A stretch of 64,000 nucleotides of DNA from assembly GCF_900184685.1 (NCBI RefSeq), contig NZ_FXXL01000007.1, positions 1 to 64,000 on the forward strand, read 5' to 3'. The position numbers and the translations under genes were made by a program. The first letter of the stretch is position 1. Each line of letters starts with the position of its first letter. Origin of the DNA: Butyricimonas sp. Marseille-P3923 (GTDB lineage: Bacteria; Bacteroidota; Bacteroidia; Bacteroidales; Marinifilaceae). Of the stretch, positions 7,417 to 17,489 are shown in pieces. The notes under the pieces are model-generated. The model ran no database searches. It was not told where the DNA came from and was given only the letters and a program-made list of their open reading frames with translations.

Positions 7417-10400
7417 ATGTCGAAAATTAATTCGCATCCAATTCTGGATGTACCGAAGCGGGATAAAGTGGTTTTCACTTTTAACGGAAAAAAAATAGAG
7501 GGAGAAAGTGGTTATACTATCGCGGCTGCGTTGCATCAAGCGGGTTATCCCGTGCATAGCCATAGCATTGACGGGCGCGGACGTTCGTTAGCTTGTGGTA
7601 TCGGTAAATGCGGTGCTTGTGAAATGCTGGTAGACGGCAAGGTGCGGCGTATTTGCGTGACGAAGGTGGATGGGGTGAAAGAGGTGAGGGAGCTTGCACA
7701 GGGGGAAATGCCCGAACGTTGTGACGCGCACGGGCAGGATACCCGGAAAATACTTCGCACCACGGTCGTTATCGTTGGTGCCGGTCCGGCGGGCTTAGCC
7801 GTGCGGGAAGAGTTCAATAAATACGGTGTGGATAACATCGTGATCGATAATAACGACAAGATCGGGGGACAGTTTAATATGCAGACGCACCAGTTTTTCT
7901 TTTTCGAGAAAGAGAAGCGGTTTGGCGGCATGCGCGGTTTCGATATAGCCAAAACTTTGGCGGGGGAGAGTATGGAGGGTATATATTTGAATTCCACGGT
8001 ATGGGATGTGCTGGAGGGAAAGCGGATTGCCGTGAAGAATCTGGACACGGATACCGTCTTTTTCGTGGATGCCGACTATCTGGTGGTTGCCACGGGTGCG
8101 GTTCCGTTTATGCCCGCTTTCGAGAATGACGACCTTCCGGGTGTGTACACGGCAGCGGTGGTTCAGAAAATGATGAACAATGAATTGACGTTGTTGGGTA
8201 AGAACGTGTTGACCGTGGGAGCCGGTAATATCGGGTATCTGACTTCTTACCAGTTGATGCAGGCGGGTGCCCACGTGAAGGCGATCATTGAGGCGATGCC
8301 GAAAGAGGGTGGATTCCCCGTGCAGGCGAACCGGGTACGTCGTTTGGCTATCCCGATCATGACTTCGCACATGTTGTTGAAGGCTATTCCGAATGAAGAT
8401 CATACCGGAATCAAGGGTGCGGTTATTGCCGAGTGCGAGAATTTTAAAGCGGTACCGGGTACGGAAAAGATACTGGAAGGTATTGATGTGATTAATATAT
8501 GCACGGGATTGATTCCTGACAATCAATTGTTGACGAAAGGGCGTGCCGTGTTTGGCGAACGTTGTTACGCGGCGGGGGATGCCGTGCGTATCGGCGAGGG
8601 AACGAGTGCCGTGTTACGCGGGAAACAGGCTGCCGCGGAGATCATGTTGGATATGGGTACCCGGGTGAGTTATGATGATTATTTGGTCTTGTCCAAAGAA
8701 TATATCGACTCGCAACAACATCCGGTCCGGATACTGGAGGCTCCCCGTCTGCCGGACGCGGAGCGTATGAAGAAGAGAGGTTTCGTGCAAATGGATTGCC
8801 TGTACGGTTTTGCTTGTAATCCTTGTTCATTCGCGTGTCCGCACGGGGCAATCACGAAGAGTTCTACTTCAACGGTTCCGCACGTGGATTACGATAAGTG
8901 TATCGGTTGTATGGAATGTGTTTACCAGTGTCCGGGTTTGGCCATATTCGGTTACGACTTGCGGAAAGACAGTTTGTTCCTGCCGATCGAGTACGAGGTA
9001 AAAGAAAAAGAAACGGTTTATCTCGTGAACAATTACGGGGAGAAGTTGGGAGAAGGTATCGTCGAGAAAGTGTTGCATAAACCGAACAAGACGAATATCG
9101 CGCGGGTGAAAGCGTTGGATATTCACGGTGAAGAGCTGGTGAAAGTAAGAGGTTTCGTGGTGAAAGAGAATTACCCGGAATGTCTGGAATTGGAGCCTTT
9201 GCTGAAAGACGAGAAGGGTGCTACTTTTATTTGCCATTGTGACGATGTGATGTTGGACGACGTAATGCAGATCGTGGGCGATCGTACCTTTATTTCTATC
9301 GACGAGATCAAGCACACGACTCGTTTGGGGATGGGACCGTGCCGCGGCAAACGTTGTATCCCTCGTTTGAAAACGGCTTTGAGGGCAAAAGGAATCGAAG
9401 TCGTGGGAGATGCCACACCGAGAGCCCCGTTGTCGAATCAATTGAACCTTGGTGAATTATACCCGCCGAAGCGAGGGGAAGAATACCGGGTTGCCAATCG
9501 TTCCGATTTCAAGAAAGTTGAAGTGGGTGCTTTGATTGCCGGAGGGGGGATCGCGGGTAGCGCTTTGTTCCGTTATATGGCAGAGGCGGGGGTGAATCCC
9601 GTGCTCGTGAACGCGGACAGGGGGTCCTCGTGGAGAAACATCGGCGGAGGCCGGACGGCATTCTCGTTGCCGGAGCTGGCAGAAATTGCAGAGCATAATC
9701 ACGCGATATTTAAGGAGTTGCAAGGACTTTCCAATATTGACTACAAGACAACACGATATATTAATCTGGCACATGACGAGGCTACCTTCAACGCTTTGGA
9801 TGCCAGCCGTGCTTGGTCGGATGCCTATATGGTCGAACCGAAGAATTTCCAGAAAGAAATTTCTCCTTATTTTGACACGAAATCCAAACGTTATCTCGGG
9901 GCTTTGATCACGAATGATTGTTGGCAGGCGACGCCGGGTAAGGTGGTCGATTTGATTCGCAACATGGGTATCCACGCCGGAGGTCGTGTAGCGGAGGATT
10001 GCAAGGTGCTCGAAGTGATGAAAGAGGGATCGACATACTGTATTCTGGTGCTGACGCATGATAAGAAATACGTGGAATTTCGCACGGATGTATTCGTGAA
10101 CGCCTTGGGTGCGGGAGCGGGGAAGATATGCGAGGGATTGGGTATGCACGCCGGATTGTATCCCGTGCGCCACCAAGCGTTTATTACCCGCCGTCTGCCG
10201 ATGTTGGGCAAGAACGGCGATAGTTTGGATATGTTGATTGACCGTCAGGAGTACAAGGGATTCTCTGCCGTGTACGGGCAACAATTGGTACACACGGGAC
10301 AAATTATCGGATGTGCTTCCCCGCGGGTGGATGCCTTGCGGACGGACAAGAATCTGATCTTAAACACGAAGGAGTTTATAGAGATTATCAGTGAGTTCTT

Positions 10401-10647
10401 CGTGGACTGGATGCCTAAGTTGGCGGGTGTGAGTATACAAGCCACGTGGTCCGGTTATTACACGGAACCCCGTTATATCATTGATCCCGAATTGGGATTG
10501 TTCGTTGGAATGAGAGGACATGGGTTCATGCTGTCGCAATATCTTGCCAAGATGTATGTCGATAAGTTAATGGGACGCCCGGTACCGGAATATTTTGACA
10601 AGTTGAAACTGAATGGTCCGGGATTATCGGAGAAAGCATTTAAATAA
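7417..10647 (+). CDS. Multidomain flavin/iron-sulfur dehydrogenase (HcnABC-like fusion)
   Basis: A 1076-residue cytoplasmic redox enzyme combining modules usually encoded separately. In order: a [2Fe-2S] domain with Cys60, Cys65, Cys68 and Cys80 (HcnA-like); an FAD/NAD(P)-type domain with GAGPAG near residue 120 (HcnB-like); a two-cluster ferredoxin insert (CNPCSFACP from Cys467, then CIGCMECVYQCP); a BFD-type [2Fe-2S] segment (CHC near 605, then CRGKRC); and a D-amino-acid-oxidase-fold FAD domain with GGGIAGSA near 708 (HcnC-like). Homologous complexes oxidise glycine to cyanide (HcnABC), opines or hydroxyproline; the substrate here cannot be read from sequence. The start at 7417 follows the terminator. 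Confidence 0.85.
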   Translation: MSKINSHPILDVPKRDKVVFTFNGKKIEGESGYTIAAALHQAGYPVHSHSIDGRGRSLACGIGKCGACEMLVDGKVRRICVTKVDGVKEVRELAQGEMPERCDAHGQDTRKILRTTVVIVGAGPAGLAVREEFNKYGVDNIVIDNNDKIGGQFNMQTHQFFFFEKEKRFGGMRGFDIAKTLAGESMEGIYLNSTVWDVLEGKRIAVKNLDTDTVFFVDADYLVVATGAVPFMPAFENDDLPGVYTAAVVQKMMNNELTLLGKNVLTVGAGNIGYLTSYQLMQAGAHVKAIIEAMPKEGGFPVQANRVRRLAIPIMTSHMLLKAIPNEDHTGIKGAVIAECENFKAVPGTEKILEGIDVINICTGLIPDNQLLTKGRAVFGERCYAAGDAVRIGEGTSAVLRGKQAAAEIMLDMGTRVSYDDYLVLSKEYIDSQQHPVRILEAPRLPDAERMKKRGFVQMDCLYGFACNPCSFACPHGAITKSSTSTVPHVDYDKCIGCMECVYQCPGLAIFGYDLRKDSLFLPIEYEVKEKETVYLVNNYGEKLGEGIVEKVLHKPNKTNIARVKALDIHGEELVKVRGFVVKENYPECLELEPLLKDEKGATFICHCDDVMLDDVMQIVGDRTFISIDEIKHTTRLGMGPCRGKRCIPRLKTALRAKGIEVVGDATPRAPLSNQLNLGELYPPKRGEEYRVANRSDFKKVEVGALIAGGGIAGSALFRYMAEAGVNPVLVNADRGSSWRNIGGGRTAFSLPELAEIAEHNHAIFKELQGLSNIDYKTTRYINLAHDEATFNALDASRAWSDAYMVEPKNFQKEISPYFDTKSKRYLGALITNDCWQATPGKVVDLIRNMGIHAGGRVAEDCKVLEVMKEGSTYCILVLTHDKKYVEFRTDVFVNALGAGAGKICEGLGMHAGLYPVRHQAFITRRLPMLGKNGDSLDMLIDRQEYKGFSAVYGQQLVHTGQIIGCASPRVDALRTDKNLILNTKEFIEIISEFFVDWMPKLAGVSIQATWSGYYTEPRYIIDPELGLFVGMRGHGFMLSQYLAKMYVDKLMGRPVPEYFDKLKLNGPGLSEKAFK

Positions 10648-10662
10648 GGATGAGGGTGACAC

Positions 10663-10688
10663 CACCTCCTCTATAAACAGAGGAGGTG
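10663..10688. terminator. GC-rich hairpin between two convergent genes
   Basis: Perfect 10-bp stem CACCTCCTCT / AGAGGAGGTG with a 6-nt loop, between the convergent flavoenzyme and efflux genes. It lacks a T run, so termination is an inference. Confidence 0.5.
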
Positions 10689-10772
10689 CTGGAATACAGT
10701 CTAAAACGCTAGAAAAGTAACTTGCAACTTGCCGCAGGCAAATGCAACCTGCAACTTTGCTGAAGGCAAATT

Positions 10773-12053
10773 TCATGGTCTGGTATGTGTCAAGTAGTTG
10801 GATAGCTTTGTTTGGTAGTCGGCACAGGCGGACGTGTAGTTGTTGCAACTTTCCGTGTACAGTGTTTCTGCGGTTAGTAAGTCACTTAACGAGGATGCTC
10901 CGGCATTGAAATGTTGTTTGTTCAATCGCAGGTTCTCGGTCGAGGATGCGATGGATTTGCGTGCCAGTTCGATTTGTGCGTAGGCTTCCGTGAGTTCGCT
11001 CCACAATTGTTCGATCTCTACGGCGAGTAATTCTTCTGCGTTTTTACGATCATTCTCTGCCTGTTCTTTTTTTATGCGGGCTTTTTTTATCACGTGCGAG
11101 CCGCCCCACCATGAAGAGATCGGGACGGATACGCTGGCGAAAGCGAGTTCCGTGTTCACGTCTTTTTTCATGATGTTGTAATAGATGTGTCCCACGCCGA
11201 CGCCTACCTTCGGAAGATGTTTGCTTCGTTCCATCCGGACTTGATACCCTTGGGCATCCACGTTCTTCTGTGCCAACAGGTATTCGATCCTTTGTTGTAC
11301 GGCATCTTGGGGGGTGATATAATAATTAAGGGGTGATTCAGGTTGGGTAAATTCACTCGTGGCGATATCAAATGACGTGAAATCAGCCCCGATATATTGT
11401 GCCAATACCATTTTGGTGACACGCAGCCCATTTTCAACTTTTAGGCGTTGGCTGGCTATTTCCTGTTGCCGGAGTTCAACCCGTAACAAATCATTACGGG
11501 TAGTGAGTCCGGTTTTTACGGCCAATTCTACTTGACGGTAAATCTCCGCCAGCAATTTGTCTACCACGTCAAGCGTGGAATGATGATTGTTTAACGTGGC
11601 AATCAGCCAGTAGTATTCGGTGGTTTTTTGTTTCACTTCATTTTCGGTCAAGCGATGTTGCAAAACACGGACTTCTTCGCCCAGTTTTGCCAGCTTGTTG
11701 CCGTTGATGATCTGTAATCCGGCAAAAACGGGTTGTACGGCAGTGGCTGTCGCGAATGCCCCTTTTTTTATGAAAGACAGGGGAATTTCCGCCAGACCGA
11801 ACAGATCGAGATCGGCTTGTAATAATTTCTCGCTGCCTTGAAATACCATACCCGAGGCCGATACTTGCGGGAAGTAAAAGGTGAAAGCCTCTTTACGGGT
11901 TTGGCGAGCCATTTCAACTTCCAACAAGCTGTTCTTGATGCTATTGTTCTTTTCTAGGGCTGCCGCCAGACATTCTTCCAGCGTATACACCTGTCCACGT
12001 GTGATGAAAGGCAGGAATACTATACAAAACAGGAAAAGGTAAATATGTTTCAT
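10773..12053 (-). CDS. TolC-family outer-membrane efflux protein
   Basis: Outer-membrane channel of a tripartite pump. It is 426 residues with a signal peptide (cleavage near ITRGQ) and the two-repeat OEP pattern: YTLEECLAAALEKN at the N terminus, ELRQQEI in the first half, and the second-half helix around LRLNKQHFNAGASSLSDLLTAE. It is the last gene of the operon adaptor-permease-channel and overlaps the permease stop by 4 nt (ATGA), indicating translational coupling. Substrate unknown. Confidence 0.93.
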   Translation of the reverse strand: MKHIYLFLFCIVFLPFITRGQVYTLEECLAAALEKNNSIKNSLLEVEMARQTRKEAFTFYFPQVSASGMVFQGSEKLLQADLDLFGLAEIPLSFIKKGAFATATAVQPVFAGLQIINGNKLAKLGEEVRVLQHRLTENEVKQKTTEYYWLIATLNNHHSTLDVVDKLLAEIYRQVELAVKTGLTTRNDLLRVELRQQEIASQRLKVENGLRVTKMVLAQYIGADFTSFDIATSEFTQPESPLNYYITPQDAVQQRIEYLLAQKNVDAQGYQVRMERSKHLPKVGVGVGHIYYNIMKKDVNTELAFASVSVPISSWWGGSHVIKKARIKKEQAENDRKNAEELLAVEIEQLWSELTEAYAQIELARKSIASSTENLRLNKQHFNAGASSLSDLLTAETLYTESCNNYTSACADYQTKLSNYLTHTRP

Positions 12054-15000
12054 GATTTCAATCGTTTATCGTTTTTTGAATAGAGTTTCCAATATACCAC
12101 GGGGAGAATCGTGATTACCAGCAGCAGCGAACCGATACCCCCGGCAAAGATCGTGACACCGACAGGCGTCCAGAACGTACTGTTGCTGAAGATCATCGGG
12201 ATAACTCCCACGGCTGTCGTTGCCGTTGTCAAGAAAATGGGAACCATACGGCGTTTGCCCGCGTCGTAAGCGGCTTCCCGTGCTGTTTCCCGGTGATTTA
12301 CGCGGCGGTCGTCCGCGTGCTGGTACATGAGTATGACATTTCGCACGATCATTCCCAGCAGGGTGATGAAACCGAACACGGAAGTGATACTAATCGTCTT
12401 CCCGGCAATCCATAGTCCTATCATGGCGCCGAACAGGCATAACGACATGGCGAGCATGGCAACGGCGGTAATCCCGAATTTCCTGAAGCTGGTTAGAATA
12501 AAGAAGAATATAATGACCATCGCTATCCCCAGACCGGACATGATGGGCGGGAGTGTTTCCATGTCGTATTCGTATTCCCCGCCAACTTCCGGGGACAGGC
12601 CTGCCGGGAATTGCCCCTGCAATTCCCCGTCAATCATCTTGTTTATTTTGGACAGGGTCTCCAGTGTGTTTTCTCCCCTGCGTAAATCGGCTATCACGGA
12701 AAGACAGCGCATCCCGTTGCGGTGGACGATTTTACTCTCGTGCCACGCGGGTTTTACATCTGCGATTTGCCGCACGGGAACGGAGGTTGGGGAGGTCGTT
12801 GCCGGGAGATAAAGATCCTTGATGTTTTGTGCCGTCAAGCTGTCTTTGCGGGCATTTTTCATGATGACCGGGAGGGCGTAATCTCCTTCCCAAACGGAAC
12901 CGACTGGAATTCCGGTGGTTGCTATCGACAAGTTGAGAGCCATCGCGGTACGGGTAAGCCCGAGTTGTGATGCGGCAACCGGATCGAGTGTGATTTCCAT
13001 TACCGGACGGGGTACGTCGTAGTTCGTGTAGATGCGAGCCAATTCCGGCATGAGGCGCATGCGGGACATCAACAGGTCGGCAGCACGATGCAGAGAGTCG
13101 ATATTTTCCCCTTGGAACCGGAATTCCAGTTCCGGAACCAGTTGGAAATCCAGTTGTTTGAATTTCACGTGGGCATCGGGGAATAGATCGGCATACCGGT
13201 TCGTGTATTTATCCAAAATATCTTCGGTATCTTCAATGGAAGTCGTGTTCACGATGAATTGAGCGTAGTTTTTTGCCGGCATCTGCGGCGCATATGACGT
13301 TTGGAAACGCGGGGAGGAGCAACCGATAAAAGAGGTGATGGAAGTAACCCGCCCGTCTTCTTTCAATAGAGCGTAGACCGAGTCTGCCACCTGTTCCGTG
13401 CGGGACAAAGGAGTACCTTCAGCCAGATAGATCTCCACGGCAAACTGATCCCGATCGGCAACGGGAAACATACGATATTGCAGTAGGGGAACGATCATTA
13501 TTGCAACAAGGACAGAGGCGATTCCCGAACCGATAGTCAACCACGGGTGACGGAATGTCCATCCCAGAATACGTTCATAAAGTCTCTGTACATGATCCGT
13601 GAGTCTTTTCTTGTCGGTTTTGATGTATCTTTTCCGGATAATCCACGTGTTTAATAACGGAATGATCGTCACGGCAAGCACGAGTGAAACCATAAGATTA
13701 ATCGTGATTGTCCAAGGGAAATAGGTGACAAAGTCCCCTATCTGACCGGTCAGCGTGAATAGTATGGGGAAGAATATAGCACAGATACATGCCGTGGCTA
13801 ACAGCATCGGCAGGAAATACCGGTTGGCACTCGTGATAGCGGCGTACCAGCGTGAATATCCTTTATTGAGGTAGTCCAGATAACCGTCGATGATGACAAT
13901 GGAGTCGTCAACAATCATTCCCAGCACCACGATAAGTGCGGCGAGAGTCACCGTGTTGAGTGGTATGCCGCACAAATACATGATTCCCACGGAAATAAAA
14001 GTTGCAAAGGGTATTGTAATTGCGGCGACGAGCGCGGAACGGAATGGAAATAGAATCATCATCACGAGAATAATGATAATCATGGCAATGATCAACTCGT
14101 GCAGGAACGAGGAGACGGAGTCCCCGACCACTTTTGCCTGATCGGCGATACGGCTGATGGACACGTCGGCGGGCAGCACGTGTTCCCGGTAATCATCAAG
14201 TACTTTGTCCACGTTTCTGCCGTATTCCACGATATCATACCCGCTGCGCATTTCGAGGGATAGAATGACACAGGGATGTCCGTTGTTTTTGATGTAACTT
14301 TCCGACATATCGTATTCCCGCGTGACACGGGCAATATCTTTTATCCGTACCACGTTGTTGCGCAGGTCAGAATAGATAATCTGGTTTGCTGTCTCTTCTT
14401 CGCTACACAAGGCGGGAGAGATGTGCAAAGGTATATTTATTTCCTCGTTTTCAACAGAACCGCCGCTTGTCGTGAAGCCTTGCGAAAACAGGATGCCCGA
14501 TAATAACTTTTCGTTGATACCGTACACTGCCATACGTTCCTGATCCGTGTAAATGGTGATCTGTTCTTTTATGGCACCGTATGAACGGATATTTGAAACG
14601 GATTCTACCTGCCGTAGCCGGTCACCCAGTTCGTCTGTATAGATTTGTAATTCTCGGTAAGAGCGTTTGTCGGATTCGACAGCGATCAGCAGGGCGGAAG
14701 TATCCCCGAAATCGTCGTTGGCAATGACAGCCACTACTCCCGAGGGCAATTGCGACTTGAACAGGGAGAGTCCGTGTTTGATTTTAGACCAGACTTCGTC
14801 TTTGTTATTCACGTTGTCGTTCAGTTCTACCATGATGTAGCACATCCCGTGTTGGGACGTGGAGATCGTTTTAGCCCGTTTTACTTCTTTGTAAGTGAAT
14901 AGAAAACGTTCCAGCGGTTTGGTCAATTGTTCTTCCACCTCATTGACGGATGCACCCGGGTATACCCCGACCACGACGCCCTGCCGGACGGTAAATTCCG

Positions 15001-15124
15001 GAAATTCCTGTTTAGGCATCCGGTTGATCCCGAGGATTCCGAAAATAAACATGAGGATAACGATCAGCATGGAGATCCGGTAATTCACCATGGTCCAATG
15101 AACAAAATTAAATTTCTTTTTCAT
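12050..15124 (-). CDS. RND-family efflux permease
   Basis: Inner-membrane proton-driven transporter of the AcrB/HAE class, 1024 residues. TM1 lies near residue 15 (LIVILMFIFGILGI); a large periplasmic loop follows, then a central TM cluster containing the region GMIVDDSIVIIDGY, whose Asp-Asp pair corresponds to the proton-relay acids of TM4. A second loop and a C-terminal TM cluster (GMIVRNVILMYQH) complete the two-fold repeat. It is coupled at both ends: it starts at the adaptor stop and ends in the channel start. The HAE rather than heavy-metal class is favoured, but the substrate is unknown. Confidence 0.95.
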   Translation of the reverse strand: MKKKFNFVHWTMVNYRISMLIVILMFIFGILGINRMPKQEFPEFTVRQGVVVGVYPGASVNEVEEQLTKPLERFLFTYKEVKRAKTISTSQHGMCYIMVELNDNVNNKDEVWSKIKHGLSLFKSQLPSGVVAVIANDDFGDTSALLIAVESDKRSYRELQIYTDELGDRLRQVESVSNIRSYGAIKEQITIYTDQERMAVYGINEKLLSGILFSQGFTTSGGSVENEEINIPLHISPALCSEEETANQIIYSDLRNNVVRIKDIARVTREYDMSESYIKNNGHPCVILSLEMRSGYDIVEYGRNVDKVLDDYREHVLPADVSISRIADQAKVVGDSVSSFLHELIIAMIIIILVMMILFPFRSALVAAITIPFATFISVGIMYLCGIPLNTVTLAALIVVLGMIVDDSIVIIDGYLDYLNKGYSRWYAAITSANRYFLPMLLATACICAIFFPILFTLTGQIGDFVTYFPWTITINLMVSLVLAVTIIPLLNTWIIRKRYIKTDKKRLTDHVQRLYERILGWTFRHPWLTIGSGIASVLVAIMIVPLLQYRMFPVADRDQFAVEIYLAEGTPLSRTEQVADSVYALLKEDGRVTSITSFIGCSSPRFQTSYAPQMPAKNYAQFIVNTTSIEDTEDILDKYTNRYADLFPDAHVKFKQLDFQLVPELEFRFQGENIDSLHRAADLLMSRMRLMPELARIYTNYDVPRPVMEITLDPVAASQLGLTRTAMALNLSIATTGIPVGSVWEGDYALPVIMKNARKDSLTAQNIKDLYLPATTSPTSVPVRQIADVKPAWHESKIVHRNGMRCLSVIADLRRGENTLETLSKINKMIDGELQGQFPAGLSPEVGGEYEYDMETLPPIMSGLGIAMVIIFFFILTSFRKFGITAVAMLAMSLCLFGAMIGLWIAGKTISITSVFGFITLLGMIVRNVILMYQHADDRRVNHRETAREAAYDAGKRRMVPIFLTTATTAVGVIPMIFSNSTFWTPVGVTIFAGGIGSLLLVITILPVVYWKLYSKNDKRLKS

Positions 15125-16155
15125 TAGAATATGATTTTATTGCCTTCACTTATTTTTTGATATCCCTCGGTAATCACGCGTTCTCCCGGTGTCAGCCCTT
15201 TGGTGATCGCTATACGGTTGCCCGCGGTTGCCGCGGTTGTCACCGGTGCGCGGAAGGCAGTGCTGTCGGCTGCGACTTTCCACACGAACAGTTGTCCTCG
15301 GGCATCCCGTTGCACGGCTGTCAACGGGAGTGTTATTCGGGTATCGCTACCCGGCGTCACGGTGACGGAGCATACCATGCCCGGTAATAGTTCTTTGTCC
15401 GGATTCGCGAGTACGACACGGGCATCATAGGTGCGTGTCACGGGATTAGCCACGACTCCTTTTTCCAAGTTGCCGCCCTCGTATATCCGGTTATTTAATG
15501 CTGCCACCCGTATACAGGAATGGCAGGCGGGAGTCAAGTTCGATATTTCCATTTCGGATACGGTAAATTTGGCTTTCACTTGGTTGATTTGCACCAGCGT
15601 CAAGACAGGTTGTCCGGGGATTGCGGTTTCTCCCGCTGATAAGTTTTTTTTCCCGACTACCCCGTCAAAAGGTGCGTAAATCATGCAATCGTCATAGTTC
15701 TTGCGGGCGATGTTGTACGTCGATCGAGCCTGTTGTAGTTTGGTGTTTATCTCTACCATCTTTATTTCTGGAAGGCTCTCCCCGTCGTACATTTGTTTTA
15801 AACGGGAATGCGCGTCTTTGGCTTGCTCCAGCGTGGCGGAAGCTGCATCCAGAAGATCGCGGGCGGAAGCGTCGTCCAGTTGTGCCAGAAGTTGCCCTTT
15901 GCGCACGGGTTCTCCTTCCCGTACATGTATCTTTTCTATTTTTCCGGCTATCCCGAAACTGATAGCGGCACCGGCTTCCTCTTCTATCACGCCCACGTAA
16001 GAGCGTTGCACGATATTTTCGGAACGGGTAACGATTTCTGTCGTTACTTTTTTAGGGGTTACACTTGTAGGGGCTTTTCGTGTTGAACAGCCCGTGAAAA
16101 CGATGATAATGACAAGCAGGTAGCATCGTGAGGTTCGTCTGATGAGTTGTTTCAT
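15124..16155 (-). CDS. RND efflux periplasmic adaptor lipoprotein
   Basis: Membrane-fusion protein linking the permease to the outer-membrane channel, 343 residues. The ATG at 16155 gives MKQLIRRTSR, a hydrophobic stretch and the lipobox-like VFTGCS, so it is probably a lipoprotein; an upstream in-frame start at 16182 would add 9 residues. The lipoyl/barrel-sandwich halves (EEEAGAAISFGIAGKIEKI and YAPFDGVVGKKNLSAGE) flank an alpha-hairpin, followed by beta-barrel and membrane-proximal regions. It is the first gene of the pump operon and is divergent from an AraC-type regulator across about 400 nt. Confidence 0.93.
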   Translation of the reverse strand: MKQLIRRTSRCYLLVIIIVFTGCSTRKAPTSVTPKKVTTEIVTRSENIVQRSYVGVIEEEAGAAISFGIAGKIEKIHVREGEPVRKGQLLAQLDDASARDLLDAASATLEQAKDAHSRLKQMYDGESLPEIKMVEINTKLQQARSTYNIARKNYDDCMIYAPFDGVVGKKNLSAGETAIPGQPVLTLVQINQVKAKFTVSEMEISNLTPACHSCIRVAALNNRIYEGGNLEKGVVANPVTRTYDARVVLANPDKELLPGMVCSVTVTPGSDTRITLPLTAVQRDARGQLFVWKVAADSTAFRAPVTTAATAGNRIAITKGLTPGERVITEGYQKISEGNKIIF

Positions 16156-16283
16156 GATTTTTTCGTTTAATTTCCGGTACAAAAATCTTCTTTTACTTTC
16201 GCATTATAAAGGTCGTTTTTATGTCTTGATTGGTCTATTTGTCTTTTTGTCAGTGCGAATGCGTCAAAACGCTTTTCGCCCTT

Positions 16284-16440
16284 TTAGTCAAAAGTTTATA
16301 AAGTCTATAAAGTCTATAAAGTTCATAAGGTTTATGGACCCTAGCGGGCGCTTTGTCCACGGCAGCATGGCTGCCGGTAAACCTTGTCCGAAGGACGCCC
16401 GTTACTTTATGAACTTTATAAACTTTAGGAGCTGAAAGCT
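16284..16440. repeat. Family-C dispersed repeat, copy 2, in the divergent efflux/AraC region
   Basis: The left arm has three TATAAAGT-type units in a row and the right arm their complements (ACTTTATGAACTTTATAAACTTT). The core starts ATGGACC, continues GCGGGCGCTTTGT and contains GTCCGAAGGAC as in copy 1 (1691-1834); an extra hairpin GGCAGC/GCTGCC is present here. With short flanks it fills most of the 396-nt gap between the efflux operon and the regulator, apart from the regulator's promoter. No operator for the regulator was recognised. Confidence 0.75.
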
Positions 16441-16527
16441 CAACTTTATGAACCGGGCAAAAAGCGTTTTGATGCGTTTGCCGTGGTATTTTTGTCGGGT
16501 TTGTTCCGGTTCTTTGAATAAATCTGT

Positions 16528-16535
16528 TATTTTTG
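16528..16535 (+). promoter_or_regulatory. -7 promoter box of the AraC-type regulator gene
   Basis: TATTTTTG fits TAnnTTTG, 17 nt before the ATG. An upstream TTTG at 16500-16503 is a possible -33 element, at a somewhat long spacing. Confidence 0.5.
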
Positions 16536-16551
16536 TCAGAAAAAGAATTGA

Positions 16552-17466
16552 ATGATGGAACAAGAGCGTTTTGGCAGTTTCTCTTTGGAGAAATTGTTCG
16601 CGATGAATGATTTGAGTCAAGTGGGAGCCGTGTATAACCGGGAGTGTTTTATTATTTCCTGCGACCCGGGGAAGGAAATCGAGCTGTTCAAATACCCGTG
16701 TAAAATCAATGCCTTTATTCTGGTCATTTGTTCGGAGGGGGAAATATCATTGACGTGTAATTTGAATTCCTGCGAGATCAAAAAGAATACCTTGTTCTTC
16801 TGTCATTCCGGCGCTATCATTCAATTGAAATCATATACAGCCTGCCAGTTGCAAGTTATTATTCTCGAGGAGGAGTTCTTGAAAAACCTGAACATCGACG
16901 TGAAACGGATTCTTCCATACTACCCGTACATGCAGGAAATGGTTTTAATAGATCTACCTCAAGACGAAAGTACGTTTATAAAAGATTTGCTGGATAAGGC
17001 TGCCTTGGAGATCGTTCATTCATCCGCCAAGCCTTATTATCACGATATGGTGAAGGCACTTATTCATTCGCTCGCCTATAAAATATTGAATATCTTTATA
17101 GATTTTTTCTTGGCTCAATTGTCCGCCAACCGGATGAGTCTGAATCACGGGGAGGAATATTTCAAGATGTTTATCTCTTTGCTTATGCAGCATTACAAGT
17201 CCGAGCGTTCCGTCGGTTTCTACGCCTCCAAATTGAACTTGACCCCCAAGTACTTGACGACGTTGATCAAGAAAGTCAGCGGTCGTTCGGCTGCTGACTG
17301 GATTGACGAGTACGTGGTGTTGGAGGCTAAGGCTTTGCTTAAATATTCGGATATGAGCGTCCAACAGATCGCTTATTACTTGAACTTTTCGGATCAATCG
17401 TTTTTCGGGAAGTATTTTAAAAAGCAGGCGGGAGTGTCGCCGACCGTGTATAAAATGCAGAAATAA
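16552..17466 (+). CDS. AraC-family transcriptional regulator
   Basis: 304 residues. The N-terminal half is a cupin-like sensor region (about 30-150) with no recognisable ligand motif. The C-terminal 100 residues form the two-helix-turn-helix AraC domain: the first HTH is around FYASKLNLTPKYLTTLIKK, the second around SVQQIAYYLNFSDQSFFGKYFKK, ending with GVSPTVYK. It is divergent from the RND efflux operon and is the obvious candidate regulator of it. Start choice between adjacent ATG codons (16552 or 16555) does not change the interpretation. Confidence 0.92.
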   Translation: MMEQERFGSFSLEKLFAMNDLSQVGAVYNRECFIISCDPGKEIELFKYPCKINAFILVICSEGEISLTCNLNSCEIKKNTLFFCHSGAIIQLKSYTACQLQVIILEEEFLKNLNIDVKRILPYYPYMQEMVLIDLPQDESTFIKDLLDKAALEIVHSSAKPYYHDMVKALIHSLAYKILNIFIDFFLAQLSANRMSLNHGEEYFKMFISLLMQHYKSERSVGFYASKLNLTPKYLTTLIKKVSGRSAADWIDEYVVLEAKALLKYSDMSVQQIAYYLNFSDQSFFGKYFKKQAGVSPTVYKMQK

Positions 17467-17489
17467 TATTTATTTAGCGATATTCTCCT

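Noticed and set aside
7795-8526. 243-codon minus-strand frame inside the flavoenzyme gene, and similar long antisense frames (9457-10302, 34838-35818, 46559-47500)
   Set aside because: They lack recognisable domains and lie opposite well-supported genes; they are by-products of codon bias.
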